From Granulicella aggregans (lineage in GTDB: Bacteria; Acidobacteriota; Terriglobia; Terriglobales; Acidobacteriaceae), in NCBI RefSeq assembly GCF_025685565.1, contig NZ_JAGSYE010000002.1:186001-250000 (forward strand): DNA of 64,000 nucleotides, read 5' to 3'. Below are positions 55,092 through 64,000 of the stretch, piece by piece. Every line of letters begins with the position of its first letter. Position 1 is the first letter of the stretch. Made by a program: the position numbers and the translations under genes. The notes beneath the pieces are model-generated. The model made no database searches. It was not told the origin of the DNA and saw only the letters and a program-made list of their open reading frames with translations.

Positions 55092-55520
55092 ATGTCCAAT
55101 CTAAGCCGCACCGGCGTCTCGCTCGACGGAGACCTCCTCAAGGAGTTCGATCGCCTTATCACCAAACGCGGTTACAAGAACCGTTCCGAGGCCGTCCGCG
55201 ACCTCATCCGCCGCGCCCTTCTCGAAGAAGACGTCGATTCGAATAAGTCCGTCGTAGGCACCCTCACCCTGGTCTACGACCACCACATCCCCAATCTCTC
55301 CGAGAAGCTCACCGACGTTCAACACCGCGCCGGAGCCATGATCCTCGCCGCGACCCACGTCCACCTCGACCATCACTACTGCCTCGAAGTCATCATCATG
55401 AAGGGCAAGAGCAGAGAACTGCAGGCAGTCGCCGACGGCATCCTCGCCCTGCGCGGCGTGGAACTCGGCAAGCTCGTCCTCACCAACTCCGGCAAGGACC
55501 TTAAGTCGCACACCCACTAA
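55092..55520 (+). CDS. nikR: Nickel-responsive regulator NikR
   Basis: A 142-residue ribbon-helix-helix repressor. The N-terminal SNLSRTGVSLDGDLLKEFDR is the DNA-binding strand and helix. The C-terminal ACT-like domain has the nickel ligands in QHRAG (His), THVHLDHHYCLEV (two His and the Cys). It represses nickel uptake when nickel is plentiful. It is divergent from the TonB receptor, the probable target. ATG 55092 fits the family. Confidence 0.93.
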   Translation: MSNLSRTGVSLDGDLLKEFDRLITKRGYKNRSEAVRDLIRRALLEEDVDSNKSVVGTLTLVYDHHIPNLSEKLTDVQHRAGAMILAATHVHLDHHYCLEVIIMKGKSRELQAVADGILALRGVELGKLVLTNSGKDLKSHTH

Positions 55521-55753
55521 AGTCTAGAGAGAAACCGTTGACTACGTCCGCTGCCACGACACTTGCATCCACTGCCACATCTCTTTATGGCGCGCCGTTT
55601 AGTAGTCTTCACCTCATGCGAGGTTGAAACGCAAGGACCATCGCGCGCACTCTTGCTCGTCAGATGCAGGGTCTAACCTATCGATTCGATTCCTTGCAGC
55701 TCGAGCAGCACCTCAGGCCCGTCTATCAAATCGAACGACCACGAGGAGACTCT

Positions 55754-57352
55754 ATGCCAAGTCCGTGCAGCACGCCCGTACCTTCCCCCTGCGCCCCTGC
55801 CATTCCCGCCGGACGCATCCTCGATAACTTCACCCACCGCTACAACACCGCCACCGCACAAGCCGTTCAGGCCGTCCCGCCACAGCCCACGAACGGTGAC
55901 GAGGCTCTGCCCGACAAGTGCGGCACCTACACCAAGTGCATCAAGCAGGCATCTCCCGGCAAGGTCGATCTCACCGCCTTCGCACAGTTTCGTAGTGCCA
56001 TCAACTCTGGCGACTTCGCTGACTTCCAGAACCTGACTCTCGGCGGAAGCCGCACCCAGAACAATCCGATGGGCTCCTATGCGTACAGCTTTGTCGGTGC
56101 CGACGCCAGCCAGTTTGGCCTGCCTGAAGTGCCTGCCCCGCCCGCTCTCGCCAGCGAAGAGTACGCCACGGAACTCATCGACCTCTACTGGTGCTCGCTG
56201 CTTCGCGACGTCGCCTTTATCGACTACCATGACAACCCCATCGCCCACGCCGCCGCCAAGGAACTCACGAACTCTGTCGAGTACAAGGGGCCCAAACACG
56301 CTGGTAAAGTCACTCCGGAACTCCTCTTCCGCGGCAACTTCCCCGGAGAAGCGATCGGCCCTTACATCTCGCAGTTCTTTGCCACACCCACCAACCTCGG
56401 CGCTCTGCCCTTCAGCCAGCAGTACGTCACCTACAAGCCGAACGTCGACTACATGACCGATCAGGGTACATGGTGGGCGGTGCAGAACGGCGTCGGCACC
56501 GGCTTCACCAATCAGAAGCTTGCCACTCCGCTTTACCTTCACGATGGCCGTGGCCTGGCTGCCTATACTCACGTCGACGAACTCTACCAGGCCTACTTCA
56601 CCGCCTACCTGGTCCTCAGTTCTATCGGCGCACCCGTCAATCCCGGCAGCCCGTATGTTGTTGGAGGCCTGCCCTCAAAGAAGCAGAACGGCTTCGGCAC
56701 ATTCGGCGGGCCGGACTTCGCAGCCGTCCTTGCGCAGGTCGCCAAGCTCGCACTCAACACCGTCTGGTATCAGAAGTGGGTCGTCCATCTTCGCCATCGG
56801 CCGGAGTCCGGCGCGGGCCTTATCCATCTCATCAACCGCGGTTCTACCTTCGACGCCCAGCCGCTGCCGCGCGTCTTCAACTCACAAGCCCTGCATCAGA
56901 GCAGCAGCAAGTACGGCTCCGATCTCCTCTCGCAGCCCTTCCCGGAGGGCTCTCCCGCGCACCCGGCCTACCCCACAGGCCACGGCACCGTTGGCGGAGC
57001 CTGCATCACTATCCTGAAGTTTTTCTTCGATGGCGACTACGTCCTCTACGCTCCACAGGAGTCCAGCTCCGACGGCACCACGCTCGGGCCGTGGGACCCC
57101 ATGGACCACCCCGACTACCTACGGGGCAACCTCACCGTAAACGGCGAACTGCACAAGCTCGCGCACAACGTTACCTTCGGCCACGGTCTTCACGGCGGCA
57201 TCCACTGGCGCAGCGACAGTGACTGGTCGATGACTCTAGGCGAAGCTGTCGCCATCCGCTTCCTGCAAGACCTCGCCTGCACCTACAAGGAACCATTCAG
57301 CATCACCTTTACCAAGCTGGACGGCACTCCGCAGACCATCACGAATATGTAA
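55754..57352 (+). CDS. Vanadium-dependent haloperoxidase-like protein
   Basis: A 532-residue acid-phosphatase/haloperoxidase fold protein. Vanadate-site motifs are seen: KWVVHLRHRPESGAG (Lys and Arg), AYPTGHGTVGGACITIL (Ser/Thr-Gly-His), and HGLHGGIHWRSD (Arg and His). K-x7-RP spacing is as I recall for algal-type bromoperoxidases. There is no obvious signal peptide; a Pro-rich N-terminus follows ATG 55754, which is preceded by GAGGAG. Oxidation of halide with peroxide is the family reaction; a phosphatase role cannot be excluded. Confidence 0.88.
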   Translation: MPSPCSTPVPSPCAPAIPAGRILDNFTHRYNTATAQAVQAVPPQPTNGDEALPDKCGTYTKCIKQASPGKVDLTAFAQFRSAINSGDFADFQNLTLGGSRTQNNPMGSYAYSFVGADASQFGLPEVPAPPALASEEYATELIDLYWCSLLRDVAFIDYHDNPIAHAAAKELTNSVEYKGPKHAGKVTPELLFRGNFPGEAIGPYISQFFATPTNLGALPFSQQYVTYKPNVDYMTDQGTWWAVQNGVGTGFTNQKLATPLYLHDGRGLAAYTHVDELYQAYFTAYLVLSSIGAPVNPGSPYVVGGLPSKKQNGFGTFGGPDFAAVLAQVAKLALNTVWYQKWVVHLRHRPESGAGLIHLINRGSTFDAQPLPRVFNSQALHQSSSKYGSDLLSQPFPEGSPAHPAYPTGHGTVGGACITILKFFFDGDYVLYAPQESSSDGTTLGPWDPMDHPDYLRGNLTVNGELHKLAHNVTFGHGLHGGIHWRSDSDWSMTLGEAVAIRFLQDLACTYKEPFSITFTKLDGTPQTITNM

Positions 57353-57418
57353 GCCGTCTCCTCAAGCGCGTTGCCAGCCCGACAACTGGCATCGCAGCGA
57401 GGAACAGCCGTTCGAAGC

Positions 57419-57616
57419 TCAATCACTCAACATGCGTCTCTTTGAAGCGAATCCGAAACAGGCAATGTACACGTAGCAAAGCGACGGAAGCAGAGACGCT
57501 AGGTGCAGCCCGATCGCGTCGGCGAGCCCTCCCGTTGCGAGCGGGATGATCGCTCCACCAACGATCGCCGCAATCATCAGGCTGGAGGCCGCGTACTTTC
57601 CTACCTCCATCAGCAC
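57419..57616 (-). pseudogene. C-terminal remnant of a FucP-like sugar permease
   Basis: About 58 residues that match the end of an FHS-family (L-fucose permease-like) carrier: SSLMIAAIVGGAIIPLATGG then LADAIGLHLASLLPS and a final membrane helix. All N-terminal helices are missing. Homology stops at about 57593, where an AraC fragment starts on the other strand. It is a decayed gene left by a deletion or rearrangement. Confidence 0.7.
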
Positions 57617-57904
57617 TATCAGGATCAGAACGCCGTCGAGAGGCTAAGCCGCATCGACGCCCTGAGCCGCAGTTCGCTGCATCGACTCTTCAAGCTTCAC
57701 ACCGGCGCGACGATCACCGAGTATATTTCGCGACTGCGTATCGGCAACACGTGCGCCCTGCTCATCAACACCGAACGATCCATCTCCCTCATCGCCGACG
57801 ATGTCGGCTATCGCAACCTAGCGAAGTTTAACCGCCAATTCAAAGCATTCAAGTCAACAACTCCCCGGCAGTTTCGTTCAGCGTTCAACGTTAAGCACGC
57901 ATGA
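57593..57904 (+). pseudogene. C-terminal DNA-binding remnant of an AraC-family regulator
   Basis: About 103 residues carry both HTH motifs of the AraC domain (LSRSSLHRLFKLHTG and ISLIADDVGYRNLAKFNRQF). The sensor half is missing, and the frame upstream runs antisense into the permease remnant. A free AraC domain could still bind DNA, but no native start is visible. It lies just before the GH42 gene, so it may once have controlled sugar use. Confidence 0.7.
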
Positions 57905-57997
57905 GATAAGGGATTGTTTCGAATTCTGGAGAATCGCCCATTCAATGCGTTTCTTTACAACCAGTCACCAGTGGTCCCACCAATCGGCTACAGTGTA

Positions 57998-58011
57998 TGT
58001 AATCGTTTTCA
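57998..58011. promoter_or_regulatory. LacI-family operator upstream of GH42
   Basis: TGTAATCGTTTTCA fits TGNAANCGNTTNCA, 28 bp before the GH42 start codon. It is likely to block transcription when bound. It pairs with the site at 47651-47664 upstream of GH36. Confidence 0.65.
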
Positions 58012-58039
58012 GGCCACTCTGAAACAGGAGCCTCAACCC

Positions 58040-60100
58040 TTGAAGCCTTCGCACATCCTCACCCGCGCCTGCACACCTCTTCTCGCTCTTCTCCTTACGA
58101 CCGCTGCGCTTCCCGCACAGAATGCCGCGCCCGCTCCGCCGCTCGTCCTCGGCACCGCCTGGTATCCCGAGCAGTGGCCCGAGTCCCGCTGGGACGCCGA
58201 CCTCGACCTGATGCAGAAGGCCGGCATCCACATGGTCCGCGTCGGCGAGTTCGCCTGGAGCCGGATGGAACCCTCTGAAGGCGATTACGAGCTCGACTGG
58301 CTCGACCATGCCGTCGCGGCCGCCGCGCGCCACAACATCGTCACCGTCATCGGAACCCCCAGCGCAGCGCCGCCCGCATGGCTCACTCAGAAGTATCCCG
58401 AGACCTTGCGCACCAAGGAAGACGGCCGCAAGGACGAGCACGGTAACCGCACCCAGTTCAACTGGGCCGACCCCAAGTACCGCCAACTCGCCCGCGCCGT
58501 CGCCGAACAGCTCGCCAAGCGCTTCGGCCACAACCCCAACGTCGTCGGTTGGCAGATCGACAACGAGTATGGCGACAACTCCTACGACGCCGCCACTAAA
58601 GCCCAGTTCCAGGCATGGCTCAAGGCGCGCTACGGCACGCTCGACAACCTGAACACCCGCTGGACGACCTCCTACTGGAGCGAGACCTACCAGAACTGGG
58701 ACCAGGTCCCCATCCAGACCGGCTACGGCAACCCCGGCCTGCTGCTGAGCTGGAAACGCTTCGTCTCCGACACCTGGCGCAGCTACCAGAAGAACCAGAC
58801 CGAGGTCATCCGCGCCAACTCCGCCAACCAGTTCATCACGACCAACATGATGGGCCTCTTCGACGGCTACGACCACTACACGGTCGGCCAGGATTTGGAC
58901 ATCATTTCGTGGGACGACTACGTCGGTACCGGCCAGCTCGACCCCTACAAGAACGGCATCGCCCACGACTTAATGCGAGGAATTTTGCGCAAGAACTTCT
59001 GGGTCATGGAGACGCAGCCCGGCTCGGTCAACTGGTCGCCCAACAACAACACCCTCGACAAGGGTGAGGTCCGTGCGATGGCCTGGCACGACATTGGCCA
59101 CGGTGCAGATGCCGTCAGCTACTGGCAGTGGCGCAGCGCCTTGAACGGCCAAGAGGAGTACCACGGAACCCTCGTTGGAGCTGATGGAACGCCAGTCCCG
59201 CTCTACACCGAGGTCGCCCAGCTAGGCCAGGAGTTCGTCAAAGCTGGCCCGGTGCTCGCCGGAACCTCCGTCCACTCCGACGTTGCCATCCTCCACTCCT
59301 ACGACAGCCGCTGGGCCATCAATTGGCAGCGCCACAACAAGGCGTATGACCCGGTCGCGGAGATCTACAGCTACTACAAGCCGCTGCGCGATCTCGCGCA
59401 ATCGATAGACATCGTAAACCCATCCGTCTCGCTCTCTCAGTACAAGCTAGTCGTCGCTCCGGGCCTCAACGTGCTGTCTGAGGAAGAGGGCAAGAACCTC
59501 ATCGCCTACGTCGAACAGGGCGGCAACCTCGTCCTCGGGCAGCGCTCTGGGATGAAAGACGTGGACAACGGCCTCCAGACAAACCGCCAGCCCGGCCCGC
59601 TCGTTCCTTTGCTCGGCGGTCGCGTGGAGCAGTACTACTCCCTGATCGATCCAGTCCCGGTCTCCGGCGCATGGGGCAACAGCTCTAGCAAAGAGTGGGC
59701 CGAACAACTCAGCGCGTCCTCACCCGACACCAAAGTCCTGATGACCTACGGCAAGTCGAACGGCTGGCTCGATGGCCAGCCCGCAGCCATCACCCGCAAG
59801 GTCGGCAAGGGCAGCATCACCTACATCGGCGCCTGGCTCGACGAACCCGCCATGAAGAATGCCGCCAAGTGGATGGCCGACATGAGCGGCGTCGCCGCAA
59901 AGTTCGGCCCCGTGCCTGCGGGTGTCGATGTCTACCCGCGCGAGGGAGACCACGGCAAGGTCTTCATCCTGGTCAACTTCGCCAAATCACCACAGAAGGT
60001 CGCATTGCCAACGGCGATGACCGACGTACTGAAGGGCGGAGCCATCCACACGGTCGATCTGCCCGTCTATGGCGTAGCCGTGCTGTCGGAGGCAAAGTAA
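58040..60100 (+). CDS. Exported GH42 beta-galactosidase
   Basis: Cleaves beta-galactosides; 686 residues with a signal peptide (TPLLALLLTTAALPAQ). Seen: LGTAWYPEQWPESRWDADLD at the start of the barrel, acid/base Glu in GWQIDNEYG, nucleophile Glu in FWVMETQPG, and a trimerisation-type domain after residue 400. TTG 58040 follows CAGGAG; the open frame upstream covers the LacI-type operator. It probably acts with the GH36 enzyme on plant galactosides outside the cytoplasm. Confidence 0.92.
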   Translation: MKPSHILTRACTPLLALLLTTAALPAQNAAPAPPLVLGTAWYPEQWPESRWDADLDLMQKAGIHMVRVGEFAWSRMEPSEGDYELDWLDHAVAAAARHNIVTVIGTPSAAPPAWLTQKYPETLRTKEDGRKDEHGNRTQFNWADPKYRQLARAVAEQLAKRFGHNPNVVGWQIDNEYGDNSYDAATKAQFQAWLKARYGTLDNLNTRWTTSYWSETYQNWDQVPIQTGYGNPGLLLSWKRFVSDTWRSYQKNQTEVIRANSANQFITTNMMGLFDGYDHYTVGQDLDIISWDDYVGTGQLDPYKNGIAHDLMRGILRKNFWVMETQPGSVNWSPNNNTLDKGEVRAMAWHDIGHGADAVSYWQWRSALNGQEEYHGTLVGADGTPVPLYTEVAQLGQEFVKAGPVLAGTSVHSDVAILHSYDSRWAINWQRHNKAYDPVAEIYSYYKPLRDLAQSIDIVNPSVSLSQYKLVVAPGLNVLSEEEGKNLIAYVEQGGNLVLGQRSGMKDVDNGLQTNRQPGPLVPLLGGRVEQYYSLIDPVPVSGAWGNSSSKEWAEQLSASSPDTKVLMTYGKSNGWLDGQPAAITRKVGKGSITYIGAWLDEPAMKNAAKWMADMSGVAAKFGPVPAGVDVYPREGDHGKVFILVNFAKSPQKVALPTAMTDVLKGGAIHTVDLPVYGVAVLSEAK

Positions 60101-60160
60101 AACGTCCTGACGGACGGGCCCGCTACGCGCGGGGCGGGCGCTTACGTGCCTTTTTAACGT

Positions 60161-60214
60161 TTCGCGTGGCTCTCCCGTTGGTCGAGGTTGCGACCAACGG
60201 GAGCACCACGCGAA
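60161..60214. terminator. Very strong hairpin between convergent genes
   Basis: Stem TTCGCGTGG (60161-60169) and CTCCCGTTGGTCG (60172-60184) pair with CGACCAACGGGAG (60191-60203) and CCACGCGAA (60206-60214), with a 2-nt bulge pair and loop AGGTTG: 22 base pairs. There is no T-run, but it lies between GH42 and the NtrC gene, which converge. It may be a terminator or a repeat element. Confidence 0.55.
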
Positions 60215-60267
60215 GCCCAATAAGCGTCACGAAGTGACCGCCGCCCGCGCAGGGCAGCCTTTCGTCT

Positions 60268-62136
60268 TTAGTGCATCCCCTCAGCCCCCTCGGCGATTCC
60301 GTACTCCTTCAGCTTCCGATAGAGCGTCGTCTTGCCAATCTGCAACAACTTCGCTGCCATCAGCTTGTCGCCATGCAGTTGCCGGATCGTATTCAAGATC
60401 GCCTGCTTCTCAAGCTCCGCGATCGAGACAATCCTCTCCCCATTCTCCATGCGGATCAGAGAGGTATCGTTTGCCGCCGGTCCCAGGTAACCGCCATGCG
60501 ACTGCTCCAGCGTAGGCGCTGCAGCGGTCTGGGCTTGCGCCTGCCGCTCCCGCTGCTCGATGAGGCTCTGCCGTGCGTGCATCTGGAAGTCCTGCAACTG
60601 GGTCGGCAGGTCGCCGATATGCAGCACCGGCCCCGAGGAGAGCGCACAGGCACGCTCGATCGCATGTTCTAGTTCACGCACATTTCCTGGCCAGGGAAAC
60701 TCAATCATCCAGCGCAGCGCTTCGTCCGAGAGAATCAGCGAGCGCCCCGTCTCTTTCCGCTTTCGCTCAAGAAAGTGCTCGGCCAGCACCGGGATGTCCT
60801 CCTTGCGCTGGCGCAGCGGAGGAATCTTTAAGTTCACCACGTTCAAACGGAAGTAGAGGTCCTTGCGGAACTGCCCCTGCTCGACCATCGCCAGAAGATC
60901 ACGATTGGTCGCCGCCAACACCCGCGCCGATATTGGCACCGCATGGTTCGACCCCACCGGCCGCACCTCCTTCTCCTGCAGCGCCCGCAGCAGCTTCGCC
61001 TGAAGGTCAAGCGGAAGCTCGCCGATCTCGTCGAGGAATACCGTCCCGCCCTCGGCTGAGGCCAGCAGACCCTCTTTCGAACGGTTGGCGCCGGTGAACG
61101 CTCCTTTGACGTGGCCGAAGAGCTCGCTTTCGATCAGCGTCGGCACAAGCGATCCGCAGTCCACGGGAACAAACGGCTTGCGCGCGTTGGGTCCGTTGAA
61201 GTGGATCGTCCGCGCCACCATCTCCTTGCCCGTCCCGCTCTCGCCCAGGATCAGTACCGGGTGGTTCGAGAACGCGACCTTCGAAAGTATCCGATAGAGC
61301 TTCTCCATCTCCGGGCTGTTCCCGATGATGTGACCGTCGCCCTTCTGCGAGCGCAGTCTCTCCCGCAGCAGCCTGCTCTCGATGTCATACTGCCGCCGCT
61401 TCGCCGCGCGCAGTAGCGTGTTGCGCAGCTCGGTCAGAGCGAAGGGCTTGGTGAGGTAGTCCGCCGCCCCGATGCGCATCGCCTCGACCGCCGACGAGAC
61501 CGTCGCGAAGGCCGTCATCACCACCACCACCGTCTCCGGATGGATCGCCCTGATCTCTTCCAGTAAGAGGAGACCTCCTCCCCCAGGCAGCTTGAGGTCG
61601 AGGAGCAACAGGTCGATAGGCTGAAACTTGAGCACCGCCCTTGCCGCAGGCACACTCTCTGCGCTGTGCACGGTGAATCCCATCTGGCGCGCGATCTCGC
61701 AGCAGGCGTTACGCACGGGGTCGTCGTCGTCGACAACGAGCAGATGGTGAATCCCAACCTCCGTACCGGGCACATGGTCAGAGCCGGCGAGAAAGGCTGA
61801 TGCCTGTTCGTCCGTCAGGGCCTGACCGGCTTCACCGATCGCGTCCCCACTCAACCGGCTCCGATCCCGAGCGGCCCAGTCGGAGACGATCGCAGCTCCT
61901 GGCTCTCCGCGCTCTCCGCCCATGGCCAGCCCGGATCGATCGCCAAACTCTGCGCTCGACTGGAGCAGGGCCTCTCCGGACCGCGCTTCGCCGACCGGTA
62001 ATCCTGCCGGCGAAGGTTCCGAATTCGGTAATCCGATCGTCTCCCCGTCCCTACGTGTCGCCTCCCTGAAGTGGGAGGTGTCCCTCTGTCCTGCAGCCGA
62101 TTCATCCCGTTCGCCGAATCCCTTCGTCTTTAGCAT
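60268..62136 (-). CDS. NtrC-family sigma-54 response regulator
   Basis: A 622-residue regulator: an unusual 128-residue low-complexity leader, then a receiver (130-245, phosphoacceptor Asp180 in [11 protein letters not shown]), an AAA+ domain with Walker A GESGTGKE and the sigma-54 contact loop GAFTGA, and a C-terminal Fis-type HTH ([20 protein letters not shown]). It activates sigma-54 promoters when phosphorylated. It overlaps the sensor kinase by 7 nt, so the two form a system. Confidence 0.93.
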   Translation of the reverse strand: MLKTKGFGERDESAAGQRDTSHFREATRRDGETIGLPNSEPSPAGLPVGEARSGEALLQSSAEFGDRSGLAMGGERGEPGAAIVSDWAARDRSRLSGDAIGEAGQALTDEQASAFLAGSDHVPGTEVGIHHLLVVDDDDPVRNACCEIARQMGFTVHSAESVPAARAVLKFQPIDLLLLDLKLPGGGGLLLLEEIRAIHPETVVVVMTAFATVSSAVEAMRIGAADYLTKPFALTELRNTLLRAAKRRQYDIESRLLRERLRSQKGDGHIIGNSPEMEKLYRILSKVAFSNHPVLILGESGTGKEMVARTIHFNGPNARKPFVPVDCGSLVPTLIESELFGHVKGAFTGANRSKEGLLASAEGGTVFLDEIGELPLDLQAKLLRALQEKEVRPVGSNHAVPISARVLAATNRDLLAMVEQGQFRKDLYFRLNVVNLKIPPLRQRKEDIPVLAEHFLERKRKETGRSLILSDEALRWMIEFPWPGNVRELEHAIERACALSSGPVLHIGDLPTQLQDFQMHARQSLIEQRERQAQAQTAAAPTLEQSHGGYLGPAANDTSLIRMENGERIVSIAELEKQAILNTIRQLHGDKLMAAKLLQIGKTTLYRKLKEYGIAEGAEGMH

Positions 62137-64000
62137 GCGATCGCTCCTTCCAATCCCTGCTGGGGGCGACGCTGTCCAGCTACTCCGGGGCGAGGGATTG
62201 CGGCCGTCACGCCCGTTGACGCTGGAGGGATACGCCCGGAGTGGGTCTCCGGCTCCACGCTGGATTGCAGCGTGGGGCTGGGTTGCAGCGCGGGCCAGTG
62301 GATCTCGATTCGAGTCCCCACTCCAAGGCGGCTGTAGATGGCTAACTCCCCCCCGCTGGCTGAGACGAGCTCCCGAACAATCTGCAGCCCCATGCCATGC
62401 CGGCGATGGCTTCTGGAATGGCCCGTCAAAGGTGGGTGTCGGGCATTATCCTGACCAGGTTTGGGAACAGGATTGATGTCGGGGCTGACGTCGATCCCGC
62501 TCTGAAGACTATCCTGAAGTGATCCGTGTGTACCAGAGTGAGCGCCAATACCCTTTGCATCGACCATAGTTCGGCCCGTGCCCAGTACCTTCGCGATCTG
62601 CTCCTCGCTCATGCCGCACCCCGAGTCGTCCACCGTCAGCACCATCTTGCCAGCTGGCCGGACCCACCCCTCGGAAGACGGATGAGAGGGAGCCGGACGA
62701 CGCGTCTCGGCGCGACCTACTCCAATCCGGATCGCGCCGCCGTTCCGTGTCGCCGTCATGGCATTATGAACCAGATTCACCAGAATACGTTCCATCGCCT
62801 CTTCGCCAACCTGGATCGGGAGCGCCGCCTGGGGTCCAAACTTCACCTCGACAGGCCCGCGAGCGATCATGGATAGCAAACTGCCCCAGCGAGTGAGCAG
62901 ATCGACAAGATTGATCGGGTCACTCCCAGTGCCCGCCTTGTCTCCGATGTCCTTTGCTCCGATTTGCTTTATTCCTGCATGGGACAGCTCGGCCTCTCCC
63001 AACCTAGCTGTACTGTCCTTGCCCGGAGACTGCGCAGCCGCAGGGGCGAGCCTTCCGTCCTCAGGGTTGCCGACCCTGGGCACGCCGTCGGCTGCACCCT
63101 CCGGAAGCGCCTGAACTCGCTCCAGACAACGGTCTTTTCGTTCTTGCGATGGTTCTTGCAAAAGAGACGGCTCTAGGCGAGATGTTGCTACGAGACCAAT
63201 GCCTCCGGTCACCGGATCTTCGTCCGAAGAGAATCGGTCGCGCTGATTCGAACCCGATTCGGTGGTTCGCGAGGGCATCGAGCTTCTTGGCGTAGCTCCC
63301 TCTGCTTGCTCCGCGAAACGTTCGCCGGATGGCGCATCTGCCGGGCCGAGAGACACGTCGTCCGCTCCACCGTTCGCTCCGTCGTCCGTTCCACCGAGGA
63401 CATGGTTCTGCACAAGCTGGCGGGCATCGCTCTCGGCAAGGCTGCAGGAGGCGAGCAGACGGTCGATCAGCACCTCGCTCCGTGCCGCCAGCAGCTTCAG
63501 GTCCTGGGCGTAGTGGCTGTGCCGTGCATGGAGAACGCCCGATAGCGCCAGCAACTCGCTATACAGCTTCAGGGCGGAGAGCAGGTTACTCGCGTCATGC
63601 GCCAGCGCAGGGGCATCCGATGCCGTGCCGTTCGCTCCACGCAGGCTCGGCGTCGAAGCGGCCGGTAAGCCTTCAGGCAGAGATGTGATTCGTACATCGC
63701 CACCCTCTGCGGCTTCGAATCGTGTCTCATTCCGCATCTCGTCCCGGATCTCGCTTCGTATCTCACCCAATGTCCGGTTTAGCGTCCACTCCTGGTCCAA
63801 GTTGCCCTGGTTCAACTTGCTCTCGGCAGCCTCTGTCCGCGGAGAGAGGCTCAGCCCCGCAGACGAGAGGGGGAGACCGCCGTTACCAGGCCGTTCTGCT
63901 CTGGCGTACTCGCTGGGACAGGTCTCCCGTGCTGCCGCCACCGAAGTCTCTCTCGCGACCTCCTGCGCGGCAGACGCATCTTCTCCCGCCTTGCTCCCGC
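62130..64000 (-). CDS. Sensor histidine kinase, 5' end outside window
   Basis: The frame is open to the right edge, so the start lies beyond it (a GTG at 63939-63941 is possible but not needed). Seen: an H-box-like LAHDASNLLSALKLYSEL, N-box VNLVHNAMTATRNGG, G1 VDDSGCGMSEEQ and G2 RHGMGLQIVRELV. Between H-box and N-box lies about 200 residues of low-complexity linker, and about 50 residues are inserted before G2. No membrane segment is seen in this part. It probably phosphorylates the NtrC protein it overlaps. Confidence 0.85.
   Translation of the reverse strand, partial: GSKAGEDASAAQEVARETSVAAARETCPSEYARAERPGNGGLPLSSAGLSLSPRTEAAESKLNQGNLDQEWTLNRTLGEIRSEIRDEMRNETRFEAAEGGDVRITSLPEGLPAASTPSLRGANGTASDAPALAHDASNLLSALKLYSELLALSGVLHARHSHYAQDLKLLAARSEVLIDRLLASCSLAESDARQLVQNHVLGGTDDGANGGADDVSLGPADAPSGERFAEQAEGATPRSSMPSRTTESGSNQRDRFSSDEDPVTGGIGLVATSRLEPSLLQEPSQERKDRCLERVQALPEGAADGVPRVGNPEDGRLAPAAAQSPGKDSTARLGEAELSHAGIKQIGAKDIGDKAGTGSDPINLVDLLTRWGSLLSMIARGPVEVKFGPQAALPIQVGEEAMERILVNLVHNAMTATRNGGAIRIGVGRAETRRPAPSHPSSEGWVRPAGKMVLTVDDSGCGMSEEQIAKVLGTGRTMVDAKGIGAHSGTHGSLQDSLQSGIDVSPDINPVPKPGQDNARHPPLTGHSRSHRRHGMGLQIVRELVSASGGELAIYSRLGVGTRIEIHWPALQPSPTLQSSVEPETHSGRIPPASTGVTAAIPRPGVAGQRRPQQGLEGAIAC

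Overview
The window is GC-rich bacterial chromosome. It most resembles a soil Acidobacteriota of the Acidobacteriaceae (Granulicella, Edaphobacter or Terriglobus type). This is inferred from the gene families and layout: a CRTAC1 (FG-GAP/ASPIC) protein, a TonB receptor with a carboxypeptidase-regulatory-like N-terminus, secreted GH36 and GH42 glycosidases, many TTG/GTG starts and dispersed REP-like hairpins. No rRNA, tRNA, CRISPR array, phage integrase or replication origin was seen.

Layout. (1) 1-13.5 kb: glutamate synthase large subunit (leftward, 3' end outside the window) is divergent from a long arginine operon, argR-argC-argB-argD-argF-[GIY-YIG]-argG-[hypothetical]-argH-GNAT acetylglutamate synthase. 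Two tandem ARG-box-like palindromes, 21 bp centre to centre, lie between gltB and argR. The operon makes arginine from glutamate, but the deacetylation step (argE or argJ) is not in the window. (2) 13.6-15.7 kb: an ABC ATPase, a DoxX-like membrane protein and an AIM24-family protein. (3) 15.7-24.5 kb: a GT39-like membrane protein converges on a tight six-gene leftward operon (methyltransferase, DUF2064 transferase, GT87-like mannosyltransferase, radical SAM/SPASM, HELGH metallopeptidase, GT2); threonine dehydrogenase lies upstream. (4) 24.6-28.6 kb: a phosphoesterase, an MFS carrier and a PilZ plus degenerate-receiver LuxR pair. (5) 28.6-36.8 kb: an unusual set of ligase-like enzymes (ATP-grasp-like protein, M29 peptidase, YbdK carboxylate-amine ligase, ATP-grasp with a histone-like tail, two esterases).

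(6) 36.8-38.6 kb: rpsP-khpA-rimM without trmD, followed by uxaC on the other strand. (7) 40-45.4 kb: a small zinc ribbon protein, a CRTAC1 protein, a membrane histidine kinase and a thioredoxin-like protein. (8) 45.8-52.5 kb: an accessory stretch with a low-GC NACHT NTPase (candidate anti-phage gene), a GH36 alpha-galactosidase, a REP-associated transposase framed by its REP hairpins, a low-GC Ser/Thr kinase with an unknown C-terminal half, and a truncated antitoxin. (9) 52.5-60.1 kb: a TonB receptor divergent from nikR (probable nickel uptake), a vanadium-type haloperoxidase, fused remnants of a fucose permease and an AraC regulator, and a GH42 beta-galactosidase. GH36 and GH42 each have a LacI-type operator upstream, suggesting one galactoside regulon. 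(10) 60.2-64 kb: an NtrC-type regulator and its overlapping sensor kinase, which runs off the right edge.

Three dispersed repeat families punctuate the region. One frames the GIY-YIG gene as an inverted pair and one frames the transposase the same way. This parallel, the NACHT/kinase stretch and the ligase cluster are the most interesting signals.
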